The notes beneath the pieces are model-generated. The model was not told the DNA's origin. It did not search any database and was given only the letters and a program-made list of their open reading frames with translations. Made by a program: the position numbers and the translations under genes. This document shows, piece by piece, positions 48,801 through 58,187 of a stretch of DNA of 64,000 nucleotides (its first letter is position 1; each line of letters begins with the position of its first letter). Location of the stretch: contig JBDRAL010000095.1 of assembly GCA_039793685.1 (NCBI GenBank), forward strand, positions 99,444 through 163,443. The letters are read 5' to 3'. This DNA is from JAAFHI01 sp039793685 (GTDB lineage: Bacteria > Acidobacteriota > Blastocatellia > Chloracidobacteriales > Chloracidobacteriaceae).

Positions 48801-51105
48801 GTCCGTTCAAAACCGCCAGTCCGGTTTCAAGATAGGCCAGCCCCGGCGCAAACGCCGATGCCGCCTTCGCCGCCTTCCCGACCCGCAGGTTGAGGGCCGC
48901 GAGCGCCTCGCGTTCGACCGGATCGGTCATCGCCGCCGCCCCGAGGTTGAGGTGGTCGGCGACCGCGAACCACGGCTGTTCATCGTCGGTTTCGGCGGCT
49001 TCCGTGGCCATCACGCGTCCGGCGGCGAGGTGTCGCATCGGGCGATCTTTTTCGGGAATCAGCGAGTAGGCCGCCTGCCGGATACGGTCGTGGACGAATG
49101 AGAACCATTCGCCCCCGATTTCCCCGACAACCAGATCGGCCGCGCTCGCCTCGACCAGTTCAAGCCGCAACGCGGCTTCGGTGCGGGCTTCGATTCTTGC
49201 CAGCCGCGCGACCGAAAACCGCAGCCCGAGACAGGCGGCGGTTTCAATCGACCGCAAAACCGCCGGCTGGAGACGGCGCAGGTTTCCGGCCAGAAAATCC
49301 ACCACGTTTTCAGCGGCGGCGAGCGACCGGATTGCATCGAAATCGGCCTTCCAGACGCCCTCCTCGCGGGAAACCAATCCTTCCTCGAACAACTTTTTCA
49401 GGAACTCCGCCGCGAAAAACGGATTTCCGCCGGTTTTCCGATGGACGAGCGCCGTGAGTTCCGAAATGAGGGAGGCCCCGCCGCCGAGCGTGTCGGCGAC
49501 AAATGCCCGCATCGCCGCGCGCGAAAGCGGCGACAGCGCGAGCGTCGTCAGGCGCGCGCCCGCCGCCGCCAGTTCATGGGTCAGAACGCGAATCGGATCA
49601 CCCGGTTCGGACTCGCCCTCGCGGTACGCCGCGATGAACAGCACATGTCGGAGTTCCGCATCGGTCATGAGGTCGCCGACGAGGGCCAGCGACGCCTGAT
49701 CCGCCCAGTGGGCGTCGTCCAGAAACACGACCAGCGGCTGTTCCTCCGTTGCGACTCCGGCGACAAACTGCCGGAAGACAAGGCGAAACCGGTTGCCCGC
49801 TTCCAGCAGCGGCAATTCCGGGACGGGTGGCGGCGCGCCGAGAATGATTTCAAGTTCGGGAATCACCGCCGTGACCACCCCCGCATTGACGCCGAGCGCG
49901 GCGGAAAGCCGCTCCCGATAGGCCGCGACCCGTGTCTCGCTTTCGGTCAGCGCGTGGCGGATGATGGACCGGAATGCCTGAATGACCGCCGAGTAGGGGA
50001 CGTTGCGCTGGAAGCGTTCAAAGGTTCCCGCGCCGAACACGCCCTGCCGCCGGGTCACGTCCGGGTAAAGGTCCTGGGCGAGCGCGGTCTTTCCAAGTCC
50101 CGCCCCGCCGGTGACGAACACCGTTTCCGCCGGGCCGAGCCGCGCCCGCTCGAACGCCGCCCGCAGCGTTTCCGCTTCGACTTCCCGGCCGTACCGTTTT
50201 TCCGGCAGGCGCGGCGTCGGCGACACGTCGCGGATCCCCGGCGCGAAAACCTTGACCTGGCCGGTTTCGCGCAACTGCCGCCGGGCTTCGGTCAGGTCGG
50301 CGAGGACGCCTTCCGCGCTCTGGTAGCGGTCCTCGGCGTTTTTCGCGAGCAGTTTCATCACCACGCCCGACACCGTCGGCGGAACGTCGCGGTTGAGGTC
50401 GCCCGGCGGCGGCGGCATGACGGCGAGGTGGCCGTACACGATTTCGAGCGGGTCGTTCGAGGTGAAGGGAAGAACGCCGGTGAGCAGTTCGTAGAGCGTG
50501 ACGCCGAGCGAGTAGAAATCCGTCCGGTAGTCGATGCGGCGGTTCATCCGTCCGGTCTGCTCGGGCGAGACGTAAGGCAGCGTGCCTTCGAGGTCCGCCG
50601 GACCGGCGAAGCGCGAATGCTCGCGCGGTACGGTGGTCGCAATGCCGAAGTCGATGATCTTTACCGTGCCGTCGGCCCGGTTGATGACCACGTTGGCGGG
50701 GGTGAGGTCTTTATGGATGACGTTCGCGCGGTGCAGCGCCGCCAGCCCGGACAGGATGGCGACGGCGATATCGAGACTTTCGGCAATGCTGAACGGGAAA
50801 CGCTCGGCGGCGGCGCGAAGGGATTGCCCGCCGAAATCCTCCAGCGTGAGAACCGGGCGGCTTTCGATGTCCTCCAGCCCATGCGTCCGGACGATACGCG
50901 GCGAATCGAGCGCATTCACGATGGCAAACTCGCGCCGAAGCCGGTCCGCCACGGACGGGTCGGGAAATTCGTCCGCCGCCGTCTTGAGGATGACCGGCAT
51001 GCCGTCCGCTCGCCGCCGCGCCCGGAACACGAGCGTCCGGTCGCTGCGGTGAAGTTCCGTCAGAACGTCGTAGTCGGCAAGCGAAAACATCGCTGGCTGC
51101 CTCAA
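45826..51105 (-). CDS. Giant sensor: Ser/Thr kinase - AAA ATPase - helical repeats - GAF - SpoIIE/PP2C phosphatase
   Basis: 1759 residues. Kinase about 10-275: Lys41 in VILKTA, HKD-type catalytic loop (Asp133, Asn138 in HKDLTPAN), DFG at 152, SPEQ. MalT/predicted-ATPase module from about 305: Walker A GGAGLGKT at 333-340, Walker B with FLDDAHWAD. A long helical region follows, then GAF (about 1320-1470), a coiled coil, and a C-terminal PP2C/SpoIIE domain with SGDFYW, VADCTGHGVPGAL and DGFTDQ. Relatives in cyanobacteria, myxobacteria and planctomycetes usually end in a histidine kinase instead. The last 12 residues (VVSGQSPAVSSQ) come from heptad repeats. Confidence 0.93.
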   Translation of the reverse strand: MRQPAMFSLADYDVLTELHRSDRTLVFRARRRADGMPVILKTAADEFPDPSVADRLRREFAIVNALDSPRIVRTHGLEDIESRPVLTLEDFGGQSLRAAAERFPFSIAESLDIAVAILSGLAALHRANVIHKDLTPANVVINRADGTVKIIDFGIATTVPREHSRFAGPADLEGTLPYVSPEQTGRMNRRIDYRTDFYSLGVTLYELLTGVLPFTSNDPLEIVYGHLAVMPPPPGDLNRDVPPTVSGVVMKLLAKNAEDRYQSAEGVLADLTEARRQLRETGQVKVFAPGIRDVSPTPRLPEKRYGREVEAETLRAAFERARLGPAETVFVTGGAGLGKTALAQDLYPDVTRRQGVFGAGTFERFQRNVPYSAVIQAFRSIIRHALTESETRVAAYRERLSAALGVNAGVVTAVIPELEIILGAPPPVPELPLLEAGNRFRLVFRQFVAGVATEEQPLVVFLDDAHWADQASLALVGDLMTDAELRHVLFIAAYREGESEPGDPIRVLTHELAAAGARLTTLALSPLSRAAMRAFVADTLGGGASLISELTALVHRKTGGNPFFAAEFLKKLFEEGLVSREEGVWKADFDAIRSLAAAENVVDFLAGNLRRLQPAVLRSIETAACLGLRFSVARLARIEARTEAALRLELVEASAADLVVGEIGGEWFSFVHDRIRQAAYSLIPEKDRPMRHLAAGRVMATEAAETDDEQPWFAVADHLNLGAAAMTDPVEREALAALNLRVGKAAKAASAFAPGLAYLETGLAVLNGLTDAPWETHPDLMLTLNVEIIEAAYLATAFNRMEDYVSGVLNHLPKGAEAIRVWETVMLADFARYRFADTVAMGRRVLADLGVVFPDHPTPPDLAAAFAQVEEKLAGKSIEDLVHLPEMTDPTALAASRILHRVAVAAYFTSPELMILLTLKRLLLLLDHGNMAFSAGVYGGYAAMLCGQLGRIDDGVRFGNLAMKMAERPDARATRARTFFVVGWFARVWEHHLRESLEPLLEAYRCGLETGEFEFASAGLLARMEMKFALGEPLVGLETEIAEQYEAVARLRQERHALAFSLFRQCVANLTDRSDAPWNFAGPWADEAALIPALTEKGDTATLGTLAFLKLFLNVLFNRRAEAVTDAELTLRNFHAIRATCLAPRFALLDSLAQLGRLSGDPATDAEIFARLDDNRKKLDVWARHAPMNFEHLLRLHDAERCRVAGRAAGALDHYDRAVELARANGFLQDEGMANELAADFFIGIGKPKLARVYAQEARYAYLRWGALAKVRQVDEHFAGLMNDPEGRRSGSHGTAKTTDTAGGAFDFASVMKAAQALSGEIRLDQLLNGIMRIALENAGAQRGLLLLPDRHGVWRIEAENDALVERVRVLHSEPPREGENLPVAVVNFVARTGESVLLDDAPGSREFGDDAYIRAVAPRSVLCLPVLHQGKLTAMLYLENRLMANVFTPQRREVLNLLTAQAAVSLQNARLYADLEAKVRERTAELEEKTTQLLDSLRYAERIQQAILPSESALRAVLPESFVIWKPKDIVSGDFYWAREIGGELVIAVADCTGHGVPGALMAMIGDALLEQIVVEKKVTDPARILTRLHVGINRALKREGAKEEVFESMDIALIRLGRHRRSVTFAGARRSLYFTGPSGDIREIKGDRVAVGSGRRGGDRRFTAHEIEVEHRTVFYLVTDGFTDQNNLAGMKFGVQRLRKLFAACAPMPMAAQAARIEREFANHRGNEPQRDDVTVFGFVLGEQAVVSGQSPAVSSQ

Positions 51106-51429
51106 TCCTTGCTTTCAAGGGGAAACCGAGTGTAACCGCTCTTTTCCCCTTGTCAAAACATACTTTTTTCAAGTCACTCCGGAGGAAAATACAGAAACCT
51201 TGAATCGGAACGGCTTTCCGGAACGAATCTCCCGAACAACGTCACGCCATCCGCTCCGCCGAAATCCAGCTCCCGCCTGCTCAAGCGCAAAGCCCCGCGA
51301 ACCCGCGACAGATTTTTTTCGCTTTTCGCCGAAATGGGATTTCCCGCTTCTGAAAGATGGGACCGGCGGTGTATAGTTTCGCGAATACCCAGAAAAATAC
51401 TTAAGTTTGCTGGAATTTTTTAATATTTT
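51106..51429. promoter_or_regulatory. Divergent promoter region of the two phosphatase genes
   Basis: 324 bases without a credible gene. The plus-strand side is AT-rich just before the start codon (51395-51429, with TTTTTTAATATTTT). TATAGT at 51372-51377 could be a -10 element, but no good -35 partner is seen. Both genes could share regulation from here. Confidence 0.4.
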
Positions 51430-53460
51430 ATGCGGGGCCTGTTCCTGTTTCTCATCGGGTGGCTACTGGTCGCCGTGCCGTCGGTTTCGGCGGCGGCCCC
51501 GGCGCGGCTCGACGGCGAAACGAAAGCCCTCAACCTCGGCCCTCATCTGGCCTACTTCAAGGACGACTCGCGCGCCCTGACGGTCACTCAGGTCGCCCGC
51601 CCCGAGTACGCGGAGCAGTTTCGCCCGGTCGGCGACACGACCCCCAACCTCGGCTATTCCCGCGCCGCCGTCTGGTTCCGGTTCACGGTCGAGTCGGACG
51701 CGCCGACCGACGCCGACTGGCTGCTCGACATCGCTTTTCCCCGGCTCGACCGGGTCGAGGTGTTCGAGCCGGACCCTGCCGCGCCTGACGGTTTCCGGGT
51801 ACTGGTCAATGGCGACACGCTCCCCTTTTCCGAGCGTGAAATCAAAAACCGAAACATCGTCTTCCGGATTCGCGTCCGGCCCGGGGCGCCCCGGACGTTC
51901 TACGCCCGGGTGACGACGACCAGCACCGTCCAGTTTCCGGCCACGCTCTACAGTCCGGAACAATTTTGCGAGGCCGACCATGACGAACAGGCCGTGCTCG
52001 GCATGTTTTACGGCATCGTCCTCGTGATGGCGGTTTACAACCTGTTCATTTTTCTCGCGACGCGCGACCGGGGCTACTTTTTCTACGTTTTCTACGGGAC
52101 CTCGCTCGGATTCACCCTGCTGTCGCTGCACGGGTGGGGATTCGAGTATCTTTGGCCGAAAAATCCGTGGTGGAACAACGCCGCCATCGCCTTTTTCCCC
52201 GGCCTCACGGTGGTGTTCGGGAATCTGTTCGCGAAGTCCTTTCTGGGAACGCCGGGTCGCGCGCCCTGGTCCGACCGGGCGCTCACGTTTCTGGCCGGGC
52301 TGGGCGCGTTGAGCGCGATGGGGGCGTTCACGCCGTTTCTGCCGCGCCTGTTTCCGCTGATTGCCGGTTTGTTCATCGTTTCCGCCGGGGCGAATCTGCT
52401 GGTTGGCGTACTGTCGCTGGCCGACAATCACCGGCCGGCGATCTTCTATCTGACGGCCCAGAGCGCCCTGTTGATTTCGGGCATCGCGGCATCGTTCAAC
52501 ATCTTCGGATTTCTGCCGAGCAGCCTGTTCACCCGCCACGCCGTACCGGTGGGGATGACCCTCGAACTCGTGCTGCTGTCCCTTGGTCTGGCCGACCGTA
52601 TCCGGACGCTGCGCCGCCAGAAGGAAGCCGCCGAGGCCAACGCGGCCATCAAGGAAAAGGACAGCGAGATTTTCCGGCTGCGAAACGTCGAACTGGCCGA
52701 CGCCAACCGCGCCAACGCCGACAGCCTCGCCTATGCCCAAAGCATTCAGCGGGCGATTCTGCCGAACCCGGAAGAATTCGCCGCCGCCTTCGCCGCGACC
52801 GTCCGGCTGTTCCGGCCCAAGGATGTCGTTTCCGGCGATTTCTACTGGTTGTACCGCGCGGAGGACGCCGTGTACTTCGCGGTCGCCGACTGCACCGGGC
52901 ACGGCGTACCGGGGGCGTTCATGTCGATGATCGGCAACGATCTTTTGAACCAGTTGGTGATCGAGCGGGGGATGACCTCCCCGGCGGGCATTCTCGTGAA
53001 ACTGCACGAGGGCGTCCGGCGGGCGCTCCGGCAGGAGGTGACACCCGATTCGTTCGACGGAATGGATATCGCCCTGTGCCGGATTGCCGGACGGACGGTG
53101 ACGTTCGCTGGGGCGCGGCGTCCGTTGTACGTCACCGCCCCCGGCCGTGACCTCATTGAAATCAAGGGCGACCGGCGCGGCATCGCGGGCACGCGCCGTA
53201 ACGAATCGCCCGTCTTCATCGAACATGGGATTGAAATCCCCGAAAACGCGACCCTCTGGCTCACGACCGACGGCTTCGCCGACCAGTGCAACGCCATCGG
53301 CCATTCCTACGGCTCGCAGCGGCTCAAGCGCCTGCTTGCGGGACTGTCCGCCGAATCGCCCGCTGTGCAGCAGGCCGCCCTCGAACGCGAACTCGCCACC
53401 CACCAGGGCGCGACCGCCCAGCGCGACGACATCACGGTGGTGGGCGTCCGGCCGCGGTGA
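51430..53460 (+). CDS. 7TMR-DISM membrane sensor with SpoIIE/PP2C phosphatase domain
   Basis: 676 residues. Signal peptide to about 22; extracytoplasmic 7TMR-DISMED2 beta domain (about 30-180: YSRAAVWFRFTVE, FYARVTTTS); seven hydrophobic helices (about 190-395; FYGIVLVMAVYNLFIFLATR is the typical first one); a coiled coil (about 400-435); then PP2C (about 440-676: RPKDVVSGDFYW, VADCTGHGVPGAFMSMIG, SFDGMDIAL, VTFAGARRPLY, LTTDGFADQ). It likely dephosphorylates an anti-sigma-factor antagonist or similar serine/threonine target on binding a ligand outside. Its PP2C closely matches that of the divergent 1759-residue protein. Confidence 0.94.
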   Translation: MRGLFLFLIGWLLVAVPSVSAAAPARLDGETKALNLGPHLAYFKDDSRALTVTQVARPEYAEQFRPVGDTTPNLGYSRAAVWFRFTVESDAPTDADWLLDIAFPRLDRVEVFEPDPAAPDGFRVLVNGDTLPFSEREIKNRNIVFRIRVRPGAPRTFYARVTTTSTVQFPATLYSPEQFCEADHDEQAVLGMFYGIVLVMAVYNLFIFLATRDRGYFFYVFYGTSLGFTLLSLHGWGFEYLWPKNPWWNNAAIAFFPGLTVVFGNLFAKSFLGTPGRAPWSDRALTFLAGLGALSAMGAFTPFLPRLFPLIAGLFIVSAGANLLVGVLSLADNHRPAIFYLTAQSALLISGIAASFNIFGFLPSSLFTRHAVPVGMTLELVLLSLGLADRIRTLRRQKEAAEANAAIKEKDSEIFRLRNVELADANRANADSLAYAQSIQRAILPNPEEFAAAFAATVRLFRPKDVVSGDFYWLYRAEDAVYFAVADCTGHGVPGAFMSMIGNDLLNQLVIERGMTSPAGILVKLHEGVRRALRQEVTPDSFDGMDIALCRIAGRTVTFAGARRPLYVTAPGRDLIEIKGDRRGIAGTRRNESPVFIEHGIEIPENATLWLTTDGFADQCNAIGHSYGSQRLKRLLAGLSAESPAVQQAALERELATHQGATAQRDDITVVGVRPR

Positions 53461-53469
53461 GGCAAGGAG

Positions 53470-53564
53470 CAAGCAGTTAGTAGTTAGCAGTTAGCAGTTA
53501 GCGGTTAGTGGTTAGTAGTTAGTAAAGAACTAACCACTAACCGCTAGCTACTAACCGCTAGCTT
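53470..53564. repeat. Heptad repeat, family B, tight inverted arms
   Basis: GTTAGTA/GTTAGCA/GTTAGCG/GTTAGTG units at 53474-53522, then only a few bases, then inverted ACTAACC/GCTAGCT units to 53562. Confidence 0.9.
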
Positions 53565-53834
53565 TCACAGGTGCTGCGGCGTCAGCGTGAACGTCTCGAT
53601 CATGTAGTCGTGCAGGTAGTTGTAAAGCAGGTTCTGAAATCGCCAGCCGTAGCGCGGGTCGTTCAGGTCGCTGTGGGGAATGATGAAGGAATAGGGTTCG
53701 AGAACGTCCTCGACCGTGAGCGCGACGACGACCCGCACGCCGCGCGGATGTTCCTCGGCGGAAAAGGTGAACAGGGGATGTTCGTACCGCTGAAGTTCCA
53801 CCCGGATTTTTTCGAGACTGGAGAGGTCAGGCAT
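53565..53834 (-). CDS. Small soluble hypothetical protein
   Basis: 89 residues starting MPDLSSLEKIRVEL. A predicted alpha/beta fold with VRVVVALTVEDV, YSFIIPHSDLNDPRYGWRF and a C-terminal LLYNYLHDYMIETFTL helix. No family recognised, though the pattern looks conserved and non-random. Family B heptads lie directly on both sides. It could be the start of a unit with mqnE further along the same strand in reverse order (mqnE is upstream). Confidence 0.7.
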   Translation of the reverse strand: MPDLSSLEKIRVELQRYEHPLFTFSAEEHPRGVRVVVALTVEDVLEPYSFIIPHSDLNDPRYGWRFQNLLYNYLHDYMIETFTLTPQHL

Positions 53835-53841
53835 GGGGCGA

Positions 53842-53953
53842 GTTGTTAGTTGTCAGCAGTTAGCAGTTAGTCGTCAGCAGTTAGTCGTTGGCCGTTTCTG
53901 AAAGTCACTGGTCACCAGTTTTAAAATCTGACTACTAACTACTATCCACTAAC
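53842..53953. repeat. Heptad repeat, family B, inverted arms
   Basis: GTTAGTT/GTCAGCA/GTTAGCA/GTTAGTC units at 53842-53890 and inverted ACTAACT/ACTATCC/ACTAACT units at 53931-53953, just before the mqnE 3' end. Confidence 0.88.
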
Positions 53954-53958
53954 TGCTC

Positions 53959-55080
<1,122 letters not shown>

Positions 55081-55308
55081 GATGACGGATGCTCGCTGGG
55101 AAATGGCCGGGGAAGAACTCCGGCGCGGGGGTGGGTAACGGGTCATCTTACTCGCATGGAAAAAAATAAAAAGCCTTACGCGCAGGATGGAGAGGCTCTT
55201 CGCCTGCTTCGGGTGGAACCTTCGTTGACGCTTTCAAAAACCGTATGTTAGCTTCGAAACCTTCTTTTCCAGGGTAGCCCGCTACTTTTTTTCGACTGAA
55301 GAAATTCC

Positions 55309-56295
55309 ATGCTGACCGGCTTCAACACCGACATCTCCTATGAAGGTGTCGTGTACCACGTTCAGACCGAAGACAAAGGCCCGGAAAACCCGATGCTTTT
55401 GTCGCTTGTCTATGTGCGCGGTGAAATTCTCGCCGCCAAGCGGACCTACTACGGCAAGGACCTCGAATCCGGGCAGACGCTGGACGACATTCAGAAAAAG
55501 CTCGAAAAGCAGCACAAGGCGATTCTCGCGCTCATCAACCGGGGCCGGGTCAACGAACTCATCGAGATGCGGGCGCAATCGTCCGCGACGCATTCCGCGC
55601 TGCCGACTCTGCCTGAAGCGCCGCCGCCCCCTCCGCCGATGCCGCCGCCTCCGCCCGCGTTTCCGGCGCGTCCGGCGGGTGTGACCGAGTTTCTGTCGCC
55701 CGTTCTGCTCGAATCCCTCCAGCAGAACGACCCGCCGCCCGCCGCCCCGCCCGCGCCGGAACCCCCGCGTCCGGCTCCGCCGATGCCGGGTGTGACGAGT
55801 ACGCTGGATTCGGTTCTCCGCGACGTCCTGCTGTCTTCCGGCGGCTCGCTGCCGAGCTATACGCCGACGCCTCCGCCGAATCCGCCCGCCGCGCCCGCGC
55901 CGATCAATCAGCCGCAGCCGACCACCGGCAGTACCGGCAAGGTGTCCGAGGTCGATCTCGACCGGATTCTCTCCGACTACATGCACAGCGAGGGAGACAA
56001 GCCGGAAATCGAACTCATCGGGAATCCTTCCTTCTTCGCGGGCGAAACAGTCGCGCTCCAGGTCAAGGTCACGGCGGGACCGCAGCGCCGCCTGCTCACC
56101 AACATCCCGGTGGTCGTGAAAATCCTCGGCACGGCGTTCAAACCGCAGGTTCATTCGACCGTTACCGGCGCGGACGGCGTCGCCATCTTCACCATCACCC
56201 TGCCGCAGTTCGCCGCCGGAAGCGCCGCGCTGGTCATTCAGGCCACCTCCGAAATCGGCGAAACCGAAGTCAAGCAGCTTATTCGCCGACGCTGA
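55309..56295 (+). CDS. Proline-rich three-part protein of unknown function
   Basis: 328 residues. N-terminal domain (1-85) with NTDISYEGVVYHVQTEDKG and AAKRTYYGKDL and a helix ending NELIEMRAQ. A long Pro/Ala-rich disordered middle (about 95-230) follows, with conserved islands GVTEFLSPVLLESLQQND and STLDSVLRDVLLSSGG that look like short binding helices. A C-terminal beta-sandwich (about 235-325) opens EIELIGNPSFFAGETVALQV and resembles an Ig-like or surface adhesion domain. No signal peptide seen, so cytoplasmic despite the Ig-like end. Family unknown. Confidence 0.78.
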   Translation: MLTGFNTDISYEGVVYHVQTEDKGPENPMLLSLVYVRGEILAAKRTYYGKDLESGQTLDDIQKKLEKQHKAILALINRGRVNELIEMRAQSSATHSALPTLPEAPPPPPPMPPPPPAFPARPAGVTEFLSPVLLESLQQNDPPPAAPPAPEPPRPAPPMPGVTSTLDSVLRDVLLSSGGSLPSYTPTPPPNPPAAPAPINQPQPTTGSTGKVSEVDLDRILSDYMHSEGDKPEIELIGNPSFFAGETVALQVKVTAGPQRRLLTNIPVVVKILGTAFKPQVHSTVTGADGVAIFTITLPQFAAGSAALVIQATSEIGETEVKQLIRRR

Positions 56296-56520
56296 AGGAG
56301 CGGTTAGTCGTTAGTAGTTAGCAGTTAGTCGAGGAAACGTACTCGTCGCGAACGACCACCCGCTGACTGCTAACTACTAACTACTAACTACTAACTGCTA
56401 ACTGCTAACTGCTGATCGCTGGCCACTGGCAACTGCACTGGATTCCCCACTCCGCTTTCATCCAGAATCCACCCGCCTCCCACTCCCTACTGACTGCTGA
56501 CTACTGACCGCTAACTGCTG
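56296..56520. repeat. Large family B heptad array
   Basis: GTTAGTC/GTTAGTA/GTTAGCA units at 56303-56330; inverted ACTGCTA/ACTACTA units at 56362-56425; a second CTGACTG/CTGACCG/CTAACTG block at 56487-56519 that ends three bases before the AAA gene ATG. No gene in this spacer. Confidence 0.92.
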
Positions 56521-56522
56521 CC

Positions 56523-58019
56523 ATGTCCAAGCCCACCACGCTCGGAGAACTCAAGAACAGTCCCTGGAACGACCCCGCGCTGCGCGGACGGTCGGTCAAG
56601 GACGAAATGCGCGCCAACCTGATCCGCAAGCTGGAATCCGGGGAGACGATTTTTCCCGGCATCGTCGGCTATGAGGATTCGGTCGTGCCGCAACTGGTGA
56701 ACGCCGTCCTCGCGCGGCACAACCTGATTCTGCTCGGACGCCGCGGACAGGCGAAAAGCCGCATCCTGCGCGCGCTCACGGTTTTACTGGACGATGAAAT
56801 TCCCATCGTCGCGGGGTCCGAAATCAACGACGACCCGTTCGCGCCGTTGAGCGCCTTCGCCCGCGACACCATCGCCGAACACGGCGACTGGACGCCCATC
56901 TCGTGGCTGCCGCGCGACGCGCGCTACGTTGAAAAACTTGCGACGCCTGACGTGACCATCGCCGACATCATCGGCGACATCGACCCGATCAAGGCGGCCA
57001 AGAGCGGTTTTCAGCTCGGGAATGAACTGACGATGCACTACGGCCTGCTGCCGCGCGCCAACCGGGCAATTTTCGCCATCAACGAATTGCCCGACCTCGC
57101 CGGAAAGATTCAGGTCGGCCTGTTCAACATCATGCAGGAAGGCGACGTGCAGATTAAGGGCTTCCCGGTCCGGCTGAAGCTCGACGTGGCGGTCGTGTTT
57201 TCGGCGAACCCGGAGGACTACACCGCGCGCGGCAAGATCATCACGCCGCTCAAGGACCGCATCGGGGCGGAAATCCAGACGCACTACCCGAGTTCGGTCG
57301 AGGAAGGCATCCGCATCACCGAGCAGGAAGCGTGGACGGCGCGTTCGACGGCGCGGCCGTTGCACATTCCCCGCTTCATCAAGGCGGTCATCGAAAACAT
57401 CGCGTTTCTGGCCCGCGAGGACCAGCGCATCGACAAGCGGTCGGGCGTCAGCCAGCGGTTGCCGATTTCGCTGCTCGAAACGGTCGTCAGCAACGCCGAA
57501 CGGCGCGCGCTGCTCAACCGCGAGGACGTCATCGTGCCGCGCGTGAGCGACATCTACGCCGCGCTGCCCGCCATCACCGGCAAAATCGAACTTGAATATG
57601 AAGGCGAACAGGTCGGCGGCGAAAAAATCGCCCGCGAACTCATCCGCGCGGCCTGCGGACGGGTCTACGACGACCATCTGTCGCTCGCCGAAACGGGCCG
57701 CATCATCGACTTCTTCAATCAGGGCAAGAACTTGAAGATTTCCGACCTCGCGCCCGCCGCCGAGTGTCTCGACCGGCTGCGGCAGATTCCGACGCTCATC
57801 CCGACCGTCGAAATGGGCAATTTCACGGAAGGAAAAACGGCCGCCCACCTCGTCGCCGGAGCGGAACTCGTTCTTGAAGGGTTGCATGCGCAGCGCAAGG
57901 TCAGCCGGAGCGAGGAACGCGGCTACGGCAAGGCCCTCAACGACAAGCAGCGGCGGCGGCGCGGCGGCGACTTCGACGACGATTTCAACGACTGGGGCGG
58001 CTTCGGCTCGCTCAATTAA
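56523..58019 (+). CDS. MoxR/Mg-chelatase-like AAA ATPase
   Basis: 498 residues. P-loop LLGRRGQAKSR with Ala in place of the second Gly, a form seen in ChlI-related AAA proteins. Walker B and sensor 1 regions are IFAINELPDLAGKIQVGL and VVFSANPEDYTARGKI, and sensor 2 lies in DRIGAEIQTHYP. A C-terminal lid and Arg/Asp-rich tail follow. These proteins usually act with a VWA-domain partner in metal insertion or complex remodelling. It is not BchI: the chelatase-specific insertions are not obvious and no bchD is nearby. No VWA gene follows it here. Confidence 0.82.
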   Translation: MSKPTTLGELKNSPWNDPALRGRSVKDEMRANLIRKLESGETIFPGIVGYEDSVVPQLVNAVLARHNLILLGRRGQAKSRILRALTVLLDDEIPIVAGSEINDDPFAPLSAFARDTIAEHGDWTPISWLPRDARYVEKLATPDVTIADIIGDIDPIKAAKSGFQLGNELTMHYGLLPRANRAIFAINELPDLAGKIQVGLFNIMQEGDVQIKGFPVRLKLDVAVVFSANPEDYTARGKIITPLKDRIGAEIQTHYPSSVEEGIRITEQEAWTARSTARPLHIPRFIKAVIENIAFLAREDQRIDKRSGVSQRLPISLLETVVSNAERRALLNREDVIVPRVSDIYAALPAITGKIELEYEGEQVGGEKIARELIRAACGRVYDDHLSLAETGRIIDFFNQGKNLKISDLAPAAECLDRLRQIPTLIPTVEMGNFTEGKTAAHLVAGAELVLEGLHAQRKVSRSEERGYGKALNDKQRRRRGGDFDDDFNDWGGFGSLN

Positions 58020-58023
58020 AACC

Positions 58024-58110
58024 CGGAACGCAAAGGCGCGAAGACGCAAAGCCGCAAGGAAAAACCGACTTCTTTGTGCCTTTGCGTCTTTGTGTCTTTG
58101 CGTGGAATTT
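58024..58110. repeat. 8-base-unit repeat, family E, inverted arms
   Basis: ACGCAAAG/GCGCGAAG/ACGCAAAG units at 58028-58060. Inverted CTTTGTGC/CTTTGCGT/CTTTGTGT units at 58073-58108. The unit is 8 rather than 7 bases. Confidence 0.9.
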
Positions 58111-58187
58111 CCTTTGGGGTGGATTGGTCCGGCGAAATGATGTCAGAATGCCCGGCCATCTTGCTCAGTTAGGAAGGGAGCTTTCGG

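Noticed and set aside
51201..51377. Possible ~58-codon gene with TTG start after GGAGG in the divergent phosphatase spacer
   Set aside because: TTG start, composition of non-coding type, and the end overlaps the likely promoter of the next gene.
56523..58019. AAA protein as the magnesium chelatase subunit bchI
   Set aside because: Tempting because of bchX/bchY, but there is no bchD or other pigment gene beside it and the motifs fit the general MoxR/ChlI-like group.
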